Source of the DNA: Luscinia megarhynchos
Taxonomy: Eukaryota > Chordata > Aves > Passeriformes > Turdidae
DNA: 64,000 bases
Direction of reading: 5' to 3'
NCBI GenBank assembly: GCA_034336665.1
Contig: JAPFBE010000003.1
Location: 59,997,352-60,061,351, forward strand
This document shows, one piece after another, positions 43,101-52,421 of this stretch (its first letter is position 1; every line of letters begins with the position of its first letter). The notes below the pieces were generated by a model. That model ran no database searches. It saw only the letters and a list, made by a program, of their open reading frames with translations, and was not told the origin of the DNA. The position numbers and the translations under genes are program-made.

Positions 43101-45024
43101 AGGTCTGAAAAGCAGTTGAAATTAAAAATAGCCTTGGTATACCTGGTGGGTGGGTTTGGGTGGATGCTGTGGAAAGTTCAGCAATAGTGGTTTCACTCTG
43201 CCTGAGCCCAGCAGCAGCATCACACCTTGTGACCCAGCTTCCCAGGCAGACTAGATCTGCCAGTTCAGGAGCTGCACATGAATGTACCTCATGGCACTGA
43301 GTGCAGTTATGGGGGAATTTTTCCTCTTCTCTGTCCATGTGATCTAGAGCAGGATTTAACTTTGCAGGCAGGTATTTCTCCCTCCCACTCTGCCGTGCTT
43401 TGAAGCACATGTCGGTGGCACTGCCTCGTGTGCAGGGATTGCAGAGCAGGCAGTGGCTGTGAAGGTGTGCCCATCTGCACACACCCATGCAGAAATGGCT
43501 GTTCCACCTGCTCGCAGCACCCTTCACACCGTGCGTGTGTCCCGGGTACCTGACGGGAACAATGACGGCATCTCTGCAGCGCCGGGGTGTGCGAGGGCAC
43601 GTCGGCGATCTCCTGCTGCCACCTGCTGGGCTTTGCATCCGCACCCCCGGGGGCTGAGGAGCCGTCCCTGCACTGTGAGCGCCCTGCTCCTGTGCCCGGC
43701 GGCTCTGCTCGAAGGAAACCCCAAAAAAGACACTGAGGAGCTGGTTCGTCCGTGGCAGTCACCTTTCTTACATGTTGGGCTGCTTTGCATACTTTTGGTG
43801 TGTACCTGGAGAGGGAGAGTAAGGATAAGTGTCATTAAAAGACACTTCTTTTGCTGTCTGAGAATATACATTTTTGTTTATGTATGTCCTAGCTTTTCCA
43901 TTTAGGAAGGGGGGGAAGAGTGTAAGGAACAGGCCATAGACAGTCAGCCTTTCTTACCTTCCTGTGTCTTCAACATGTATTTGTTGGTTTTCATGGCTTG
44001 GAGTGTGTTGATATTTGTGCTTAGTGGAACTGTAGATGCAGAAAATACAAGCAGTCCAACAACTCTTGTTCAATATAAGCACTCCAACAGGATTAAATTG
44101 CTCAAACCACAGAAATTATGAATTTAATGTGGGGATTCTTAAACTGTGGTCTGTGGTTGCCATGACAATCCACTCATCTCAGTCCCAATTAATAATTAAA
44201 CAAACAAGCAGGCTCTTGTGACTCTTAAGAAAATTACTGGTGTTTATTATAAAGAGTGAAGGAGTGCAATATCAGAGAATTGTGTTTTGTCAAAGATTAT
44301 ACTACTGGCATAATAGCTCTACATGTTTTGGTTTTTTTCTTTCTCTTCCAAGCCTTAATATTTCAAGGTATTAGAAAATTCTCATATGCATACTCAGCTC
44401 TCCTATAAAAATGAGGCCATAGTTAAATGCTTAAAGCTCTGCAAAATGGCATGAAAACCAACAGCTTGAGGCTTTGACAAAGTCTGAATAAGGCAAGGAT
44501 TTTCAAGATAATCCCAGCCCAAGCAGGAAGAAAGGTCAAGAGCTTTTAGCTCAATTGGAGGAATTCCAGCAGGAGGAAGATGTATGAGATAATAGTTCTC
44601 AAGAGGTGCTGGTAACTTAATTTCAGCAGCCCCTGGAGTACTTGCCTCTCAGGGGGCCTGCCTAGGAGCCATCAACCCAGGGGCTCAGGTGCTCCCTGCT
44701 GCATCCCTGGGGTTTGCACTAATCCCTGCTGGTTCCTGAGGGTTGAAGTCTGTGCCAGAGTCCTTCCCACACCAGTCAGTGCCCATCAGCCAGCTGGGCT
44801 GTCTGCCTCTTAGGAACTGAGTCTATGCAATTGAGCAGGTATGTAGGAACGTACAGGAACATACAATTGCCTGTCTGTTTAATTTGAACTTTGTTTCCTT
44901 TCAGATATACTTGAAAGAAATTTTGAGAGAAATAGGCATCTACAATGTGAAGGGGACCCACAAAAACACGTGGGAGCTGAAGCCAGAATACAGACATTAC
45001 CAAGGAGAAGAAAAGAGTGATTAA
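4089..45024 (+). CDS. GTF2F2: GTF2F2 (TFIIF subunit beta, RAP30), 3' part of gene, four coding exons
   Basis: General transcription factor IIF subunit 2. With GTF2F1 (RAP74) it forms TFIIF, which brings RNA polymerase II to promoters and supports early elongation in the nucleus. The coding exons are 4089-4170, 35350-35449, 40257-40400 and 44905-45024. Spliced, they give 148 residues that align without gaps to the C-terminal 148 of the 249-residue human protein as I remember it (residues 102-249). Every junction has GT and AG ends with matching phase. The encoded part covers the end of the N-terminal dimerisation domain, the basic linker, and the C-terminal winged-helix DNA-binding domain. The first 101 residues and the promoter lie upstream of the window. 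The gene converges on TPT1. Substitutions are few and mostly conservative (e.g. K for R before LKR, I-Y-N for V-Q-N), so it looks fully functional. Confidence 0.97.
7653..7931. repeat. Direct duplication, copy 1
   Basis: About 279 bp that recurs in the same orientation at 10227-10511. Shared landmarks include ATCTGATCACTGGATCTCAG, GCCTGGAGACAG and AAAATGGCTTCCTTACAGC. Identity by eye is roughly 85-90 percent with small indels. Confidence 0.85.
9094..9113. repeat. Poly-C tract (C10 AT C7)
   Basis: Two long C runs separated by AT, preceded by a T/G-rich stretch. Low-complexity sequence; i-motif/G4 potential on opposite strands. Confidence 0.85.
10227..10511. repeat. Direct duplication, copy 2
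   Basis: Second copy of the 7653-7931 segment, about 2.6 kb downstream. It has an expanded T tract near 10362-10375. A CR1 fragment begins about 12 bp after its end. Neither copy has a clear open frame, terminal repeat or target-site duplication. Confidence 0.85.
10523..10637 (-). mobile_element. CR1 LINE 3'-end fragment
   Basis: On the plus strand it begins with the reversed tail (CACGGAATCACAGAATGGTT), followed by GGGAAGGGACCTCTGGA and CTGGCTGCCCA-type sequence, so the element lies on the minus strand. It is short and 5'-truncated. Confidence 0.9.
13970..14614 (-). other. Unexplained open frame, possibly an antisense exon or decayed retrocopy
   Basis: A stop-free minus-strand frame of more than 207 codons, the longest in the AT-rich intron. 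It contains hydrophilic, gene-like stretches (e.g. KSEPYVINRNEPCKIPNF, then AAQRLRTEYNQEHKDRRKLFG). These are interrupted by a hydrophobic stretch that looks like intron: donor G|GTGAGC at 14424, a branch-like TTTAACTCA, a pyrimidine tract, and CAG at 14361-14359. This 66-bp segment is a multiple of three. An open frame resumes after it (TQEHTHSLREQQGSNSN, then KYGPVQRPNIDPPLPLP). The first ATG in frame is at MKSEPY. I do not recognise the protein and no promoter or polyadenylation signal is evident. It could be chance. Confidence 0.2.
15111..15145. repeat. Poly-A(20) followed by (GA)n
   Basis: Twenty A residues followed directly by a GA-rich tract. It could be the tail of an old retroposed sequence, but no recognisable body precedes it. 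Confidence 0.85.
23475..23565 (-). mobile_element. CR1 LINE 3'-end fragment
   Basis: Plus-strand order is AAAGAATAGCTTGGCTTGGAA, GGGACCTTAAGGATCATG, TTCCAAACCCCTGGCAT. This is the reverse complement of the CR1 3' UTR. Short and diverged. Confidence 0.8.
23847..24330 (-). mobile_element. Solo LTR relic of an ERVL-like avian endogenous retrovirus
   Basis: Reading the minus strand, the 3' end is at 23847 with the terminal GTTAACC-type motif. Next come the reversed TGGGTTGAGTTAAAGGCAG region holding the LTR polyadenylation area, ACTTCCCATCTGCAG, and GGATATCCCTTTGGTCAG. Order and spacing match avian ERVL-like LTRs as I remember them. The 5' portion seems truncated or diverged near 24330. It explains the local GC-rich block at 24170-24310. 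No retroviral coding sequence lies nearby. Confidence 0.75.
28485..28722 (+). mobile_element. CR1 LINE 3'-end fragment
   Basis: Contains TTTCTTCACTGGAG, GGAACAGGCTGCCAAAGGTG, TGGAGACATTTAAAAGG and a duplicated terminal GATTCTGTGATTCTGTGG tail. The last motif is the CR1 octamer tail, so the 3' end is intact. Confidence 0.9.
35350..35449 (+). CDS. GTF2F2: GTF2F2 coding exon, residues ~129-162
   Basis: Acceptor TTTTTTGTAG ends at 35349 and donor AAT|GTAAGT begins at 35450. The 100 nt supply the last base of the split Arg codon plus 33 codons, beginning LQIEESSKPVRLSQQLDK and ending ANHQYN. This is the linker between the dimerisation and winged-helix domains. An Ala replaces the first Val of the human Lys-Val-Val-Thr-Thr stretch. 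The exon ends in phase 0. Confidence 0.97.
35450..40256 (+). other. GTF2F2: GTF2F2 intron between residues 162 and 163
   Basis: Intronic, 4.8 kb. Contents are a perfect 24-bp hairpin palindrome (36791-36814), a T tract near 38185-38207, a G/T-rich stretch (39370-39460) and a possible ancient repeat relic near 39826-39850. The rest is unremarkable. A minus-strand 126-codon frame at 35579-35959 has no recognisable features. Confidence 0.8.
38185..38207. repeat. Poly-T tract with one C interruption
   Basis: T11 C T11-type homopolymer; low complexity. Confidence 0.85.
40257..40400 (+). CDS. GTF2F2: GTF2F2 coding exon, residues ~163-210
   Basis: Acceptor TTTGTAACAG ends at 40256 and donor GTG|GTATGT begins at 40401. 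The 144 nt encode exactly 48 codons in phase 0. They start with the basic segment IEYEKKKKEDGKRARADKQ and continue into the first helices of the winged-helix domain (VLDMLFSAFEKHQYYN, then KDLVDITKQPV). Confidence 0.98.
40401..44904 (+). other. GTF2F2: GTF2F2 last intron
   Basis: Intronic, 4.5 kb, mostly AT-rich. It holds one sharply CpG-rich patch (about 43430-43740) with a CTCF-like motif. No repeat family was recognised in the remaining sequence. Open frames at 43099-43905 on both strands are products of the GC-rich patch. Confidence 0.8.
43616..43629 (-). promoter_or_regulatory. Candidate CTCF-binding motif in a CpG-rich patch
   Basis: The minus strand reads CCAGCAGGTGGCAG, a full match to the CTCF core CCASYAGRKGGCRS. 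It lies inside a roughly 300-bp CpG-rich patch that stands out from AT-rich intron. Binding is inferred from the motif only. Confidence 0.45.
44905..45024 (+). CDS. GTF2F2: GTF2F2 terminal coding exon, residues ~211-249 and stop
   Basis: A pyrimidine-rich acceptor (TTTCCTTTCAG) ends at 44904. The exon encodes the recognition helix and wing of the winged-helix domain (IYLKEILREIGIYNVKG, then NTWELKPEYRHYQGEEKSD) and ends with TAA at 45022-45024. The C-terminal residues EEKSD match the vertebrate protein exactly. Confidence 0.98.
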   Translation: MYLKEILREIGIYNVKGTHKNTWELKPEYRHYQGEEKSD

Positions 45025-45748
45025 CAAAAATATTTATGTTGTAAGAGTGATTGCACTGAGGGAACTGTGGTGTTTACAGACAGGACTGAGCACAGTGCAA
45101 TTCTGAAATGATAAAGATAAATTAAAGCAGCTGATACTTTGTAATTTTCTGTAGTTTTTTCCCCCAAGGAATATTTCTTATATGTTTCTATATATGCTTT
45201 ATCTTTTGACAGGAAAAGTTTAAAGAATGAACTTGTATTAGGTTTAACTTTATTAGAAATCTTTTGAGTTTTCCTCTTACTTTTTCTTGGTAGCTTTGTG
45301 GCTTTTCCAAGCCGTGATAACTTTGATGGAAAATGTGTTTTAGAGGAACCCATAACTTTGTGGGTTTGCATTCCAGTGTAACCAGGTTAATACCCTCCGT
45401 TCTGCTGAGATCTCTCAAGGCTTTGTCTGGAAGCCTGCAAATGTGCACAACTCTTTGTGCAGTGTTTGTGTGGAATGGACATGATGCTCCTCTTGGTATC
45501 AGGCTTTAGGAAAAGCAACCACAACCATGGTGCTCATCACAATCCTTAGACTCCCTGGGAACAAACCAATGCAGTTAAAAACCTGTAAAGTCAGTGGGAA
45601 GATGTCAGTCCCCTCCATGTGGTTACTGAGAAAAAAATGAAATGTCTGTTAGGTACAGCAAGGAATAATTTTATCTTTTGTTTGGTTTTTATTCTGATAC
45701 CTATGTTCTGTTTAAGCATATCAATAAAAGCGTTATTTTAATTTGTAC
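45025..45748 (+). other. GTF2F2: GTF2F2 3' UTR
   Basis: This AT-rich sequence of about 720 bp follows the GTF2F2 stop. A canonical AATAAA at 45723-45728 is followed by a T-rich stretch, so cleavage is expected about 15-25 nt later. The exact cleavage site is inferred. Confidence 0.75.
45723..45728 (+). terminator. GTF2F2: GTF2F2 polyadenylation signal AATAAA
   Basis: This is the first AATAAA on the plus strand after the stop codon with a U/GU-rich downstream element (TTATTTTAATTTGT, then CAGTGTTCT). Confidence 0.7.
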
Positions 45749-48309
45749 CACACAGTGTTCTACATTATTAACTGAACACATTGTGATTTAGGTGGCATAA
45801 GGCTGAAGTGTTTTTTCAAAGCATGTTTTTATTGCTGGCTTTGCCACTGGGTTCCTCTGTGGATTGGGAAAGATTGCTAGATGTGTCTGTGTCTCTGTTC
45901 CCCCATTTTTGAAATGTACACTGCAAGGGTTGTCCCGTCAACATCCTTTTTAGGAGGGAGCAGGAAGGGGACTATTTATTTGTATTCTCAAAGCTTTTAT
46001 GTTAAAGAAAGAGCAAAGAACACAGAGTGGGATAACCACATTATTATACCTGTAAATGAAGCAGCAGATGAGGTTTGATAGCTCAGCTTTCACATTCTCT
46101 CATGTCCCTCAGGTGTGTGCATCATTTCTGCTCACCCTAATGACACAGAAGGTATGTGTGAGAAGCAAACATTCCATTATTGGTCAACTTGGAAGCAGTG
46201 AGAGTGTCAAAAGTTGGGGAGTGGTCAAATGCTTTCAGATGTTTGTAAAACAACTCTTACACATAAGTCACACAATTTTGCTCAATTCATTTTTTTCTAG
46301 TGTTGTTTGTGTAGGTATCTCTACAGCTACACTTTGGGTGCTCAGTGTCCTGTGGCATTAAGGGACCCATTCCCAGGAGAGGGACTGCTGAGAGTTTTGA
46401 AGAGCAGATTGCATTCCAGGAAGGTGTGTGCTTTCATAAATACTGCCACTGACTCGTCTCCTCGGGCTCTGCAGCAGGAGCCAGCTTGCAGATGGTTGCA
46501 GGAGCCATCTGAGGATGCTGAGAGGAACACAGGAAGTCAGCCTTTGTGTTCAGCTGTGGAACATGATGTGCTCCTGGGCAGTAGCCAGGGCTGCTCACAC
46601 TGCTGTCCTTACCATCCTGCTCGAGTCCTCTGTCCTTGTGTTCAGGGATGTGCAGGATGAGAGCTCTTGCCTTTCATGAGCTGAGCTCCTCTGTGGGATT
46701 CATGTCCTGTTTCAGCAGCTGAAGCAGCCAGCAAGTCTAGGTCAGCTTCTCCCTTGTGTTGCTCCTCACATGGTCCTCTAAAACCTGCATGGGGTGCCAT
46801 GCAGTCCTGATTAGTGGTGTAATTCCTCGCCACACGCAAAAATGACTGTGGCATTTCAGAGGGAAATGGTTACCTTGAGTGGGATCCCCAGCAGGATTAG
46901 TTTAGCAGGAAAGTTTTGTATCTGATTGTATTTCTGGTTTTATGTGAGCTGCTTCACAGTTTGTCTTCAGTCGAGAGGGACATAATCAGTCAGCATGAAA
47001 TGCCTGAACATGTAAGTAAAGGAGGTATTTTATTGATCTGCAGAGTGCCTTTGGACAGGGTAAATAAGCTCTGCTCAGGAGTAATAGAAAATGTGCAGAG
47101 CACTCTGTTTTTTATGGGGTTTATGGTCTTTGCAAAGGGCTGATTTTTTTATGGGTATCATTAAAAACATGTAGAGTGCTAGAAGAAAATAGAAAAAAGA
47201 AGCAGTGGAGTTTTCAACCAGTGAGCAAACAGAAAGGTTAAAGAATGCCAAGGAGTACTGGTTTGTTTGCAGCCTTCTGTGGAGTAGCACCAGTTACAAA
47301 TAATGAGGAGCAGGACAGTGAGGAAATACCATCTCAAAGATGGAACCAGGAAATGCTATTTCAGACAAAATAGAAAAAGATAACCAGTGGAGAGTCCAGA
47401 AGCCAGGTAGCTTGTGAATTATTTTTTTACTTGCTTTCTGCATGACTTTGAAGTTTTTCAAGTATGTTAGGGTGTAACTGGAATTTTAGCCTCAAAAGCT
47501 GCCACAAAATCCAAGTGGCATGAGAGAAGGGAACAATGAGCCCACAGAGATGCTGATCTAGACCATGAAAGATGCTCTCCTCTGCTGGCACAGGACCTGT
47601 GCTGTGCATTCAAGGGCTCTGCTGGCTCCTGCCCGGGGGGGAGCACATGGTAAAGATGAAGAAGGGAGTTTTTAGGTGCCCGTGGCACCAAATCATCATC
47701 CAGCCTGCAGCTAAGCCATGGGATCTTGCAGTACAAACCATCATAGAGACAGAAGCAGCAAGATAAACATGCTGCTATGAGCCCCATATTCTACCTACTG
47801 CAATAACCCAGGGCACTGCAGGACTAGTCTAAATTCATGCAAGGCTGAGATAAAGACTGAGCATTTGGGAGAACCTCATTTGGATCCATCACTTAATAAC
47901 CAGCAAAACCTCTCCAGCTCTGCTGTGCTTGTTCTGCACAAGGCCCTTATGCAAGTGCTGCTGGCAGGACTTCCATCTGCCAGAAGAGAGGAGGAGGCTC
48001 AGAGGTGTTCAGGCCTGATTCCCTGGCTCCCACATTCGGATTAATCTAAACTCTGGGCTTGCAGCAGTGATGAACAATTCCCTGCTGGTCTTCCCATGTG
48101 CTGCTGTGTCTGCTCGACACTGAACTCTGCTCATGCAGATGTTCTTGAACATTAGTGGTCAAAATGCTGCTTGCCAGTGGGTCCCACAGGCATGAGCAGA
48201 AGTTTCTGTGTGCCAAATGCCATTAAATGAGATGAAAAGCGTGTTCACTCTCCAGCATTGCTTGTCCCGAATGACCAGTTTGAGTCGTACCAGCAGAGAC
48301 CTGAGCAGA

Positions 48310-48882
48310 CATGAGGTGAGAGCCACCCCTTCAGAGATCCCCTGCTCACTCAACCTCCCTTCTCTTTCCCCCCACCCCAGGGAAATGAGAAGAATCAAAA
48401 TAAAACTTCTGTGCTGAGAAAGAACAGTTTAATAACTGAAAATCAGTAAAATATGATAGTAATGGTAAAACATTATAAAAATGAAATAAAAAGGGAAAAG
48501 CAAGTGATGGATGATACAAGTGCTCACCACCCTCTGACTGATGGCAGACCCTCCTTCCTGAACCCAGGGCAGTGCTCCCGTATGGGTAAGTACCCCCCAT
48601 TTGTATACTGGGCATTCTGTGGTGTGGAATATCCGTGGTGAGCCCGGGTCACCTCTCCCAGCTGTGCTCCCTCCCCCGTTTCTTCTGCATCCCTTCTCAC
48701 TGGCAGAGCATGAGACAATGGAAAAATGTCCTTGACTTAGGGTAAACACGACTTACCAGAAAAACAGAACATCGGTGTCTTATCAACACCGCTCTGATTC
48801 TGAATGCAAAACACAGCACTGTAGCAGCTACCGAGAAGAAATGAACTCAGAAATGAGCACGGCTGAAGATCAGGACACGGGG
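48310..48882 (-). mobile_element. Solo LTR of an ERVL-like avian endogenous retrovirus
   Basis: Minus-strand order matches the remembered avian ERVL-like LTR nearly end to end. The 5' part has TGTTTTGCATTCAG-type and ATCAACACCG-reversed motifs. The middle has GTCTCATGCTCTGCCAGTGA, GGAGGGAGCACAGCTGGGA and GATATTCCACACCA, then GGTGGTGAGCA and CATCACTTG. The 3' part has TTATTAAACTGTTC and the CCCTGGGGTGGGGGG run. It is about 570 bp with no internal retroviral genes beside it, so a recombined solo LTR. Exact ends are estimated. It has the same family and orientation as the relic at 23.85 kb. Confidence 0.8.
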
Positions 48883-50647
48883 ACCGGGATGACACATGCT
48901 GCCGGGTGTGGCTGGTGGGCTGGGGCAGCTGCAGCCGGTGGGAAGGGCAGAGTTGATTCCCAAAACACCTCTTGTGGGCAGCGTGAGGAAGCACCTGCAC
49001 CTGCAGGCAGTTCTGTGGCTGCAGCAGCCCCACAGCTGCAGGGGCAGCGAAATCATCCCTCCCTGCTGCCCAGCTCGGGTGCAGACACAGCTGTAGGTAG
49101 AGCAGCTAAATTTAAACCCGACTATCCCACTTGCAACACTGGGGTTTTGTTTTGTTAGCCGAGGAGGGTGGGAGTACCCAGCTTTACATGGCCATTTTTT
49201 GACTACTCTGTTACAAAGAATTTGGGAAACTAGTCTTTAAAAACTTTCTCGACATCCATGTTCATGGACATTTCATATTAAAAAATAAACAGCTGGTCTG
49301 CTTTGTGCCAGCAACCTGCACTTTGCTGAGGACAGGAAGAAAGAGGTTTGCTCTCCGAAATGCCAGCAGTGCTTCCTTTCCTGCTGCTGCTGGTTACAGA
49401 TGGGGAGGTGAATTCCAGCTGTTAGTTCCCAGGATAAAGTGGGGGCTGTAGAGAAACAATGATTCAACATTTTATCAGTGTGTCCAGCTACTGCCACATT
49501 GGCAACATTGGCATCACACTACCAAAACGCTCTTTAAAACTTCTTCAAGGGTGTTTGGATCCTTTCTGCCTGAGGTGGAAGGTGATGAATGCAGCTCTAA
49601 TGGATTAAAATGCCCAGCAGCCATGTGGATTCTCAACAACATCCCACCCACTCCTACATAGCACACTGCCAGCGTTTGCTGGCACCAAAAAAAGCTCCCT
49701 CAAGCCACCAGCCCTTGCCACAGGCACTTGGCTGTGATCTCTGCACAGCAGCTTCCAGCTGCAGCTTTGACCAAAGGCAGCCAAGACAGGGACGACAAAC
49801 CAGCAAGATTGTGCTCTTGGGAATGGATTTGGTACTGTTTAGGGCAAAAACTTCCAGGCTCCGCTAGGGTTTTTTTCCCTCCTACCAAGACGTTTATCCC
49901 GGAGCTAATGAACAAGGTGTTTAATTGCTGCTCTCCCACTGCCGGCCACAGACACAGAGACTTTCTAGACCAGAGCAAAACATCCCAGCTTACAATGCTG
50001 AGGGCAAAGGTAAGGGCTGGGCACCCCAGAGGGGCAGTAGGGGCACCACTGCCTCTCCCTGCACTGCATGAACACCCCCAGTCTGCACCCTTTCTTATCA
50101 AGGCAGATGGCCAAGCAGCAAAACGCTGCTGTAGCTGATTTGGACATCAACATCAGTCACTGGCACATGAAAAGTGTTTGGCGTTTTTTGTTTGTTTCCA
50201 AAGGGCAAAAATAGAGTGGATTTGTAGGTGGGGTAGTAAAACTATAAGACAAAAAGCAGACATTGATGGGGAACAGTGGGGTGGGAGGGCAAAAAGGGAA
50301 CCATGGTACATGTGCCCAGCACAGCAGCTGCTTCCTTCAGCTCCAAGGCATCACTCCTTTAACTAGAGAAGCATGAAACAAAAAAGGCAAGGTGTTCTCT
50401 TCATAACCAAATCAGCCTTCCTTTCCCTGTCAGCATCCAGCTTGTAGTGGGTGCAGGAGCAGCCTGCTGCCCCCAGAGCCAGCATAGAGAAAGTTTCTAC
50501 CCAGCTGCCTAACCTGCTCCTTGAGGCTCAGGGAAAATGCAGTTTGGATCCTTCCCAAATCCACTGAAAGCATCTTTCCAGGAATGAGAGATGCAAGCCT
50601 GATACGCACATTCTGAAACAAGGCAGGGCTAAGTGTTAAAGCTGTTC

Positions 50648-50681
50648 TTTATTCTGGCTGCTTCAGTTTAAGCAGCACCAG
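50648..50681 (-). terminator. Candidate distal polyadenylation signal with upstream hairpin
   Basis: On the minus strand a ten-pair hairpin (CTGG and GCTGCTT arms, about 6-nt loop, 2-nt bulge) ends directly at AATAAA. It is on the TPT1 strand, 2.4 kb beyond the proximal signal. A functional role is speculative. Confidence 0.25.
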
Positions 50682-52285
50682 AGTAATTTGTTATTATGGG
50701 GGATTTTATCAGTTTAATAACTCCAAAGCTGTTGTCTGAAGTATGAAGACTTTCCAAATCACTTCAGCTTTTCAGGCCAGGAAAGAAACAGCTGCTTTAG
50801 ATGAAGATGGGCCAGAAGAAGGGTAATTATGCTGTGAGTAAATATGCAGTCTTCCTTCCCAACACAGAGCTGCATCATGGGCTGTGGACAAGTGCATTTA
50901 CCAGCACAAGCCTCCCCCTTCACAGCATGTAGTGCTCTCCCTCACCCTGACTCCACAGCAGGCAGCTACCACAGCAATGCAGCTGCGACAAACACTTGTC
51001 ACTGCCGCAGTCCTTCCCTGCCACACCCTCCCTGACAGACTTGATGCTGCAAAGCAGCAAAACTTATCCTCTTCCCTGAGAAACTGGAGGCAGGAATGCA
51101 TTTTTGGGAAATGCAGTGAGTGCAGCAAGAACACTTCTCTTGCAGCTCACTGAAGAAACAATCAAAATCCTGCACCTCCAGAGGCTTTGAACTGACATCT
51201 CACTTACAGCGGGCTGGAAGGAGCCTTCCCACCAGAGGCTGTGCCATGCAGTTTAAAAGCACACCTGCTAGGAGCCCAGAACCCCCTAGTTAGGAATGTT
51301 TGCACACAGCAATTAAATACCCCAGTGAGCCTGGAGTAGACAGGATGACACACAATTTGCCATTCAGCCAAGCAGCAAGGCTGGGCTCATAAGGCTTTGA
51401 AGCACCTGCTTTTCAAAGCAGCACAGCACCTGTACACAGGTGCCACGTGGCAATTTGCTCCAGGCTGGTGCCCAGAGCTCCCAGCTTCAGCAGGACCAGC
51501 CAGGCAGGGGGAGGAGTCATTTCCACTCCCACATATCAGCTCTACAGTTTTAAACTTTGACTCACAGGAACTAGGAGCCAGAGCTATGAGGGGCAGCACA
51601 GCCATGGCAGCACTGCCCTGCCTACACTAACTTTACTCAAATGAGAAGTCTCAACTAAGTCTTTTTCCTCTTCCTCTTCTTCAATGCTCCCATTTTTAAT
51701 GAAGATGCAATGGGAAAGATAATGGGAAAGATCCTCATCTGGCCCCATTAATCACATCCTCTGCAAGAAAAGCAAGAGTTGCTTCAGTGACTTTATCTAG
51801 CCTCCCTGCCTTTTCACCCCCACTGGGTGAAGCAGGTACACCAAAATTGTACCTCATCCAGAATCGCAGCTGACCCAAAATCCTTTCTTGAAAGAGCTTA
51901 AAAAAAATTTTACCCCCTACCATACAGATATGAAATTCCCACACAACTAAAACAGGGTGTATTTAAACAGACAGAACCTGAGAGATAACTAGGGCACACC
52001 CCACTCCCTCCTCCCAGCCTGCTGCCACATCTATCTCACCCCTGCAAAACCCAGCCTCCACCCTCCAGCATCAGGGGCCAAAAATTGACACAAGACAACC
52101 AAGACGTGAAAACACAGAAGGAGATAAACAGCAAATGGGCCATGCCCTCCCCTTTCAGGCACCTTAGACTCCTCTGCCATCACTGCAGCAGAAAGTTAAT
52201 GATTAGCAGTCCAAGGCAACATCCCTGGTGAGGAATAGGGTCAGCAGCAACAGACACCCCGTGCTCCAGGTGGGGCTCTGAAACA

Positions 52286-52421
52286 ATTTGTGTTCCTTTA
52301 TTCAATCCGAGCTGCCACGGAGTCAGACAGGCAGAAAGCGCAAGGAACCCGTTACTGTTGCATCTCAAGAGAGAACCCGAGAAGCAACAGTGTTTGCTCC
52401 AGGTCTGTCAAACAGATGCAT
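52286..52421 (-). ncRNA. Second SNORA31-like H/ACA snoRNA, downstream of TPT1
   Basis: This 136-nt segment shares a long core with the intronic snoRNA (the GCAGAAAGCGCAAGGAA block on the plus strand is identical). It folds into a complete H/ACA RNA. The 5' hairpin is closed by seven pairs, TGCATCT/AGATGCA, with inner stem ACC-GAGCAA/TTGCTT-GGT. The H box is ACAGTA (52358-52353). The 3' hairpin is closed by seven pairs, GTTCCTT/AAGGAAC, with inner stem CTGCC/GGCAG. The ACA box at 52291-52289 has three trailing bases. The stems are as good as or better than in the intronic copy, which argues against decay. It lies about 660 bp beyond the TPT1 polyadenylation signal with no A-rich tail, so tandem duplication fits better than retroposition. 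Its host transcript is unknown; a longer TPT1 isoform is possible. Confidence 0.75.

Noticed and set aside
43099..43905. Frames of 115-181 codons on both strands
   Set aside because: They overlap each other across the CpG-rich patch and show no protein features.
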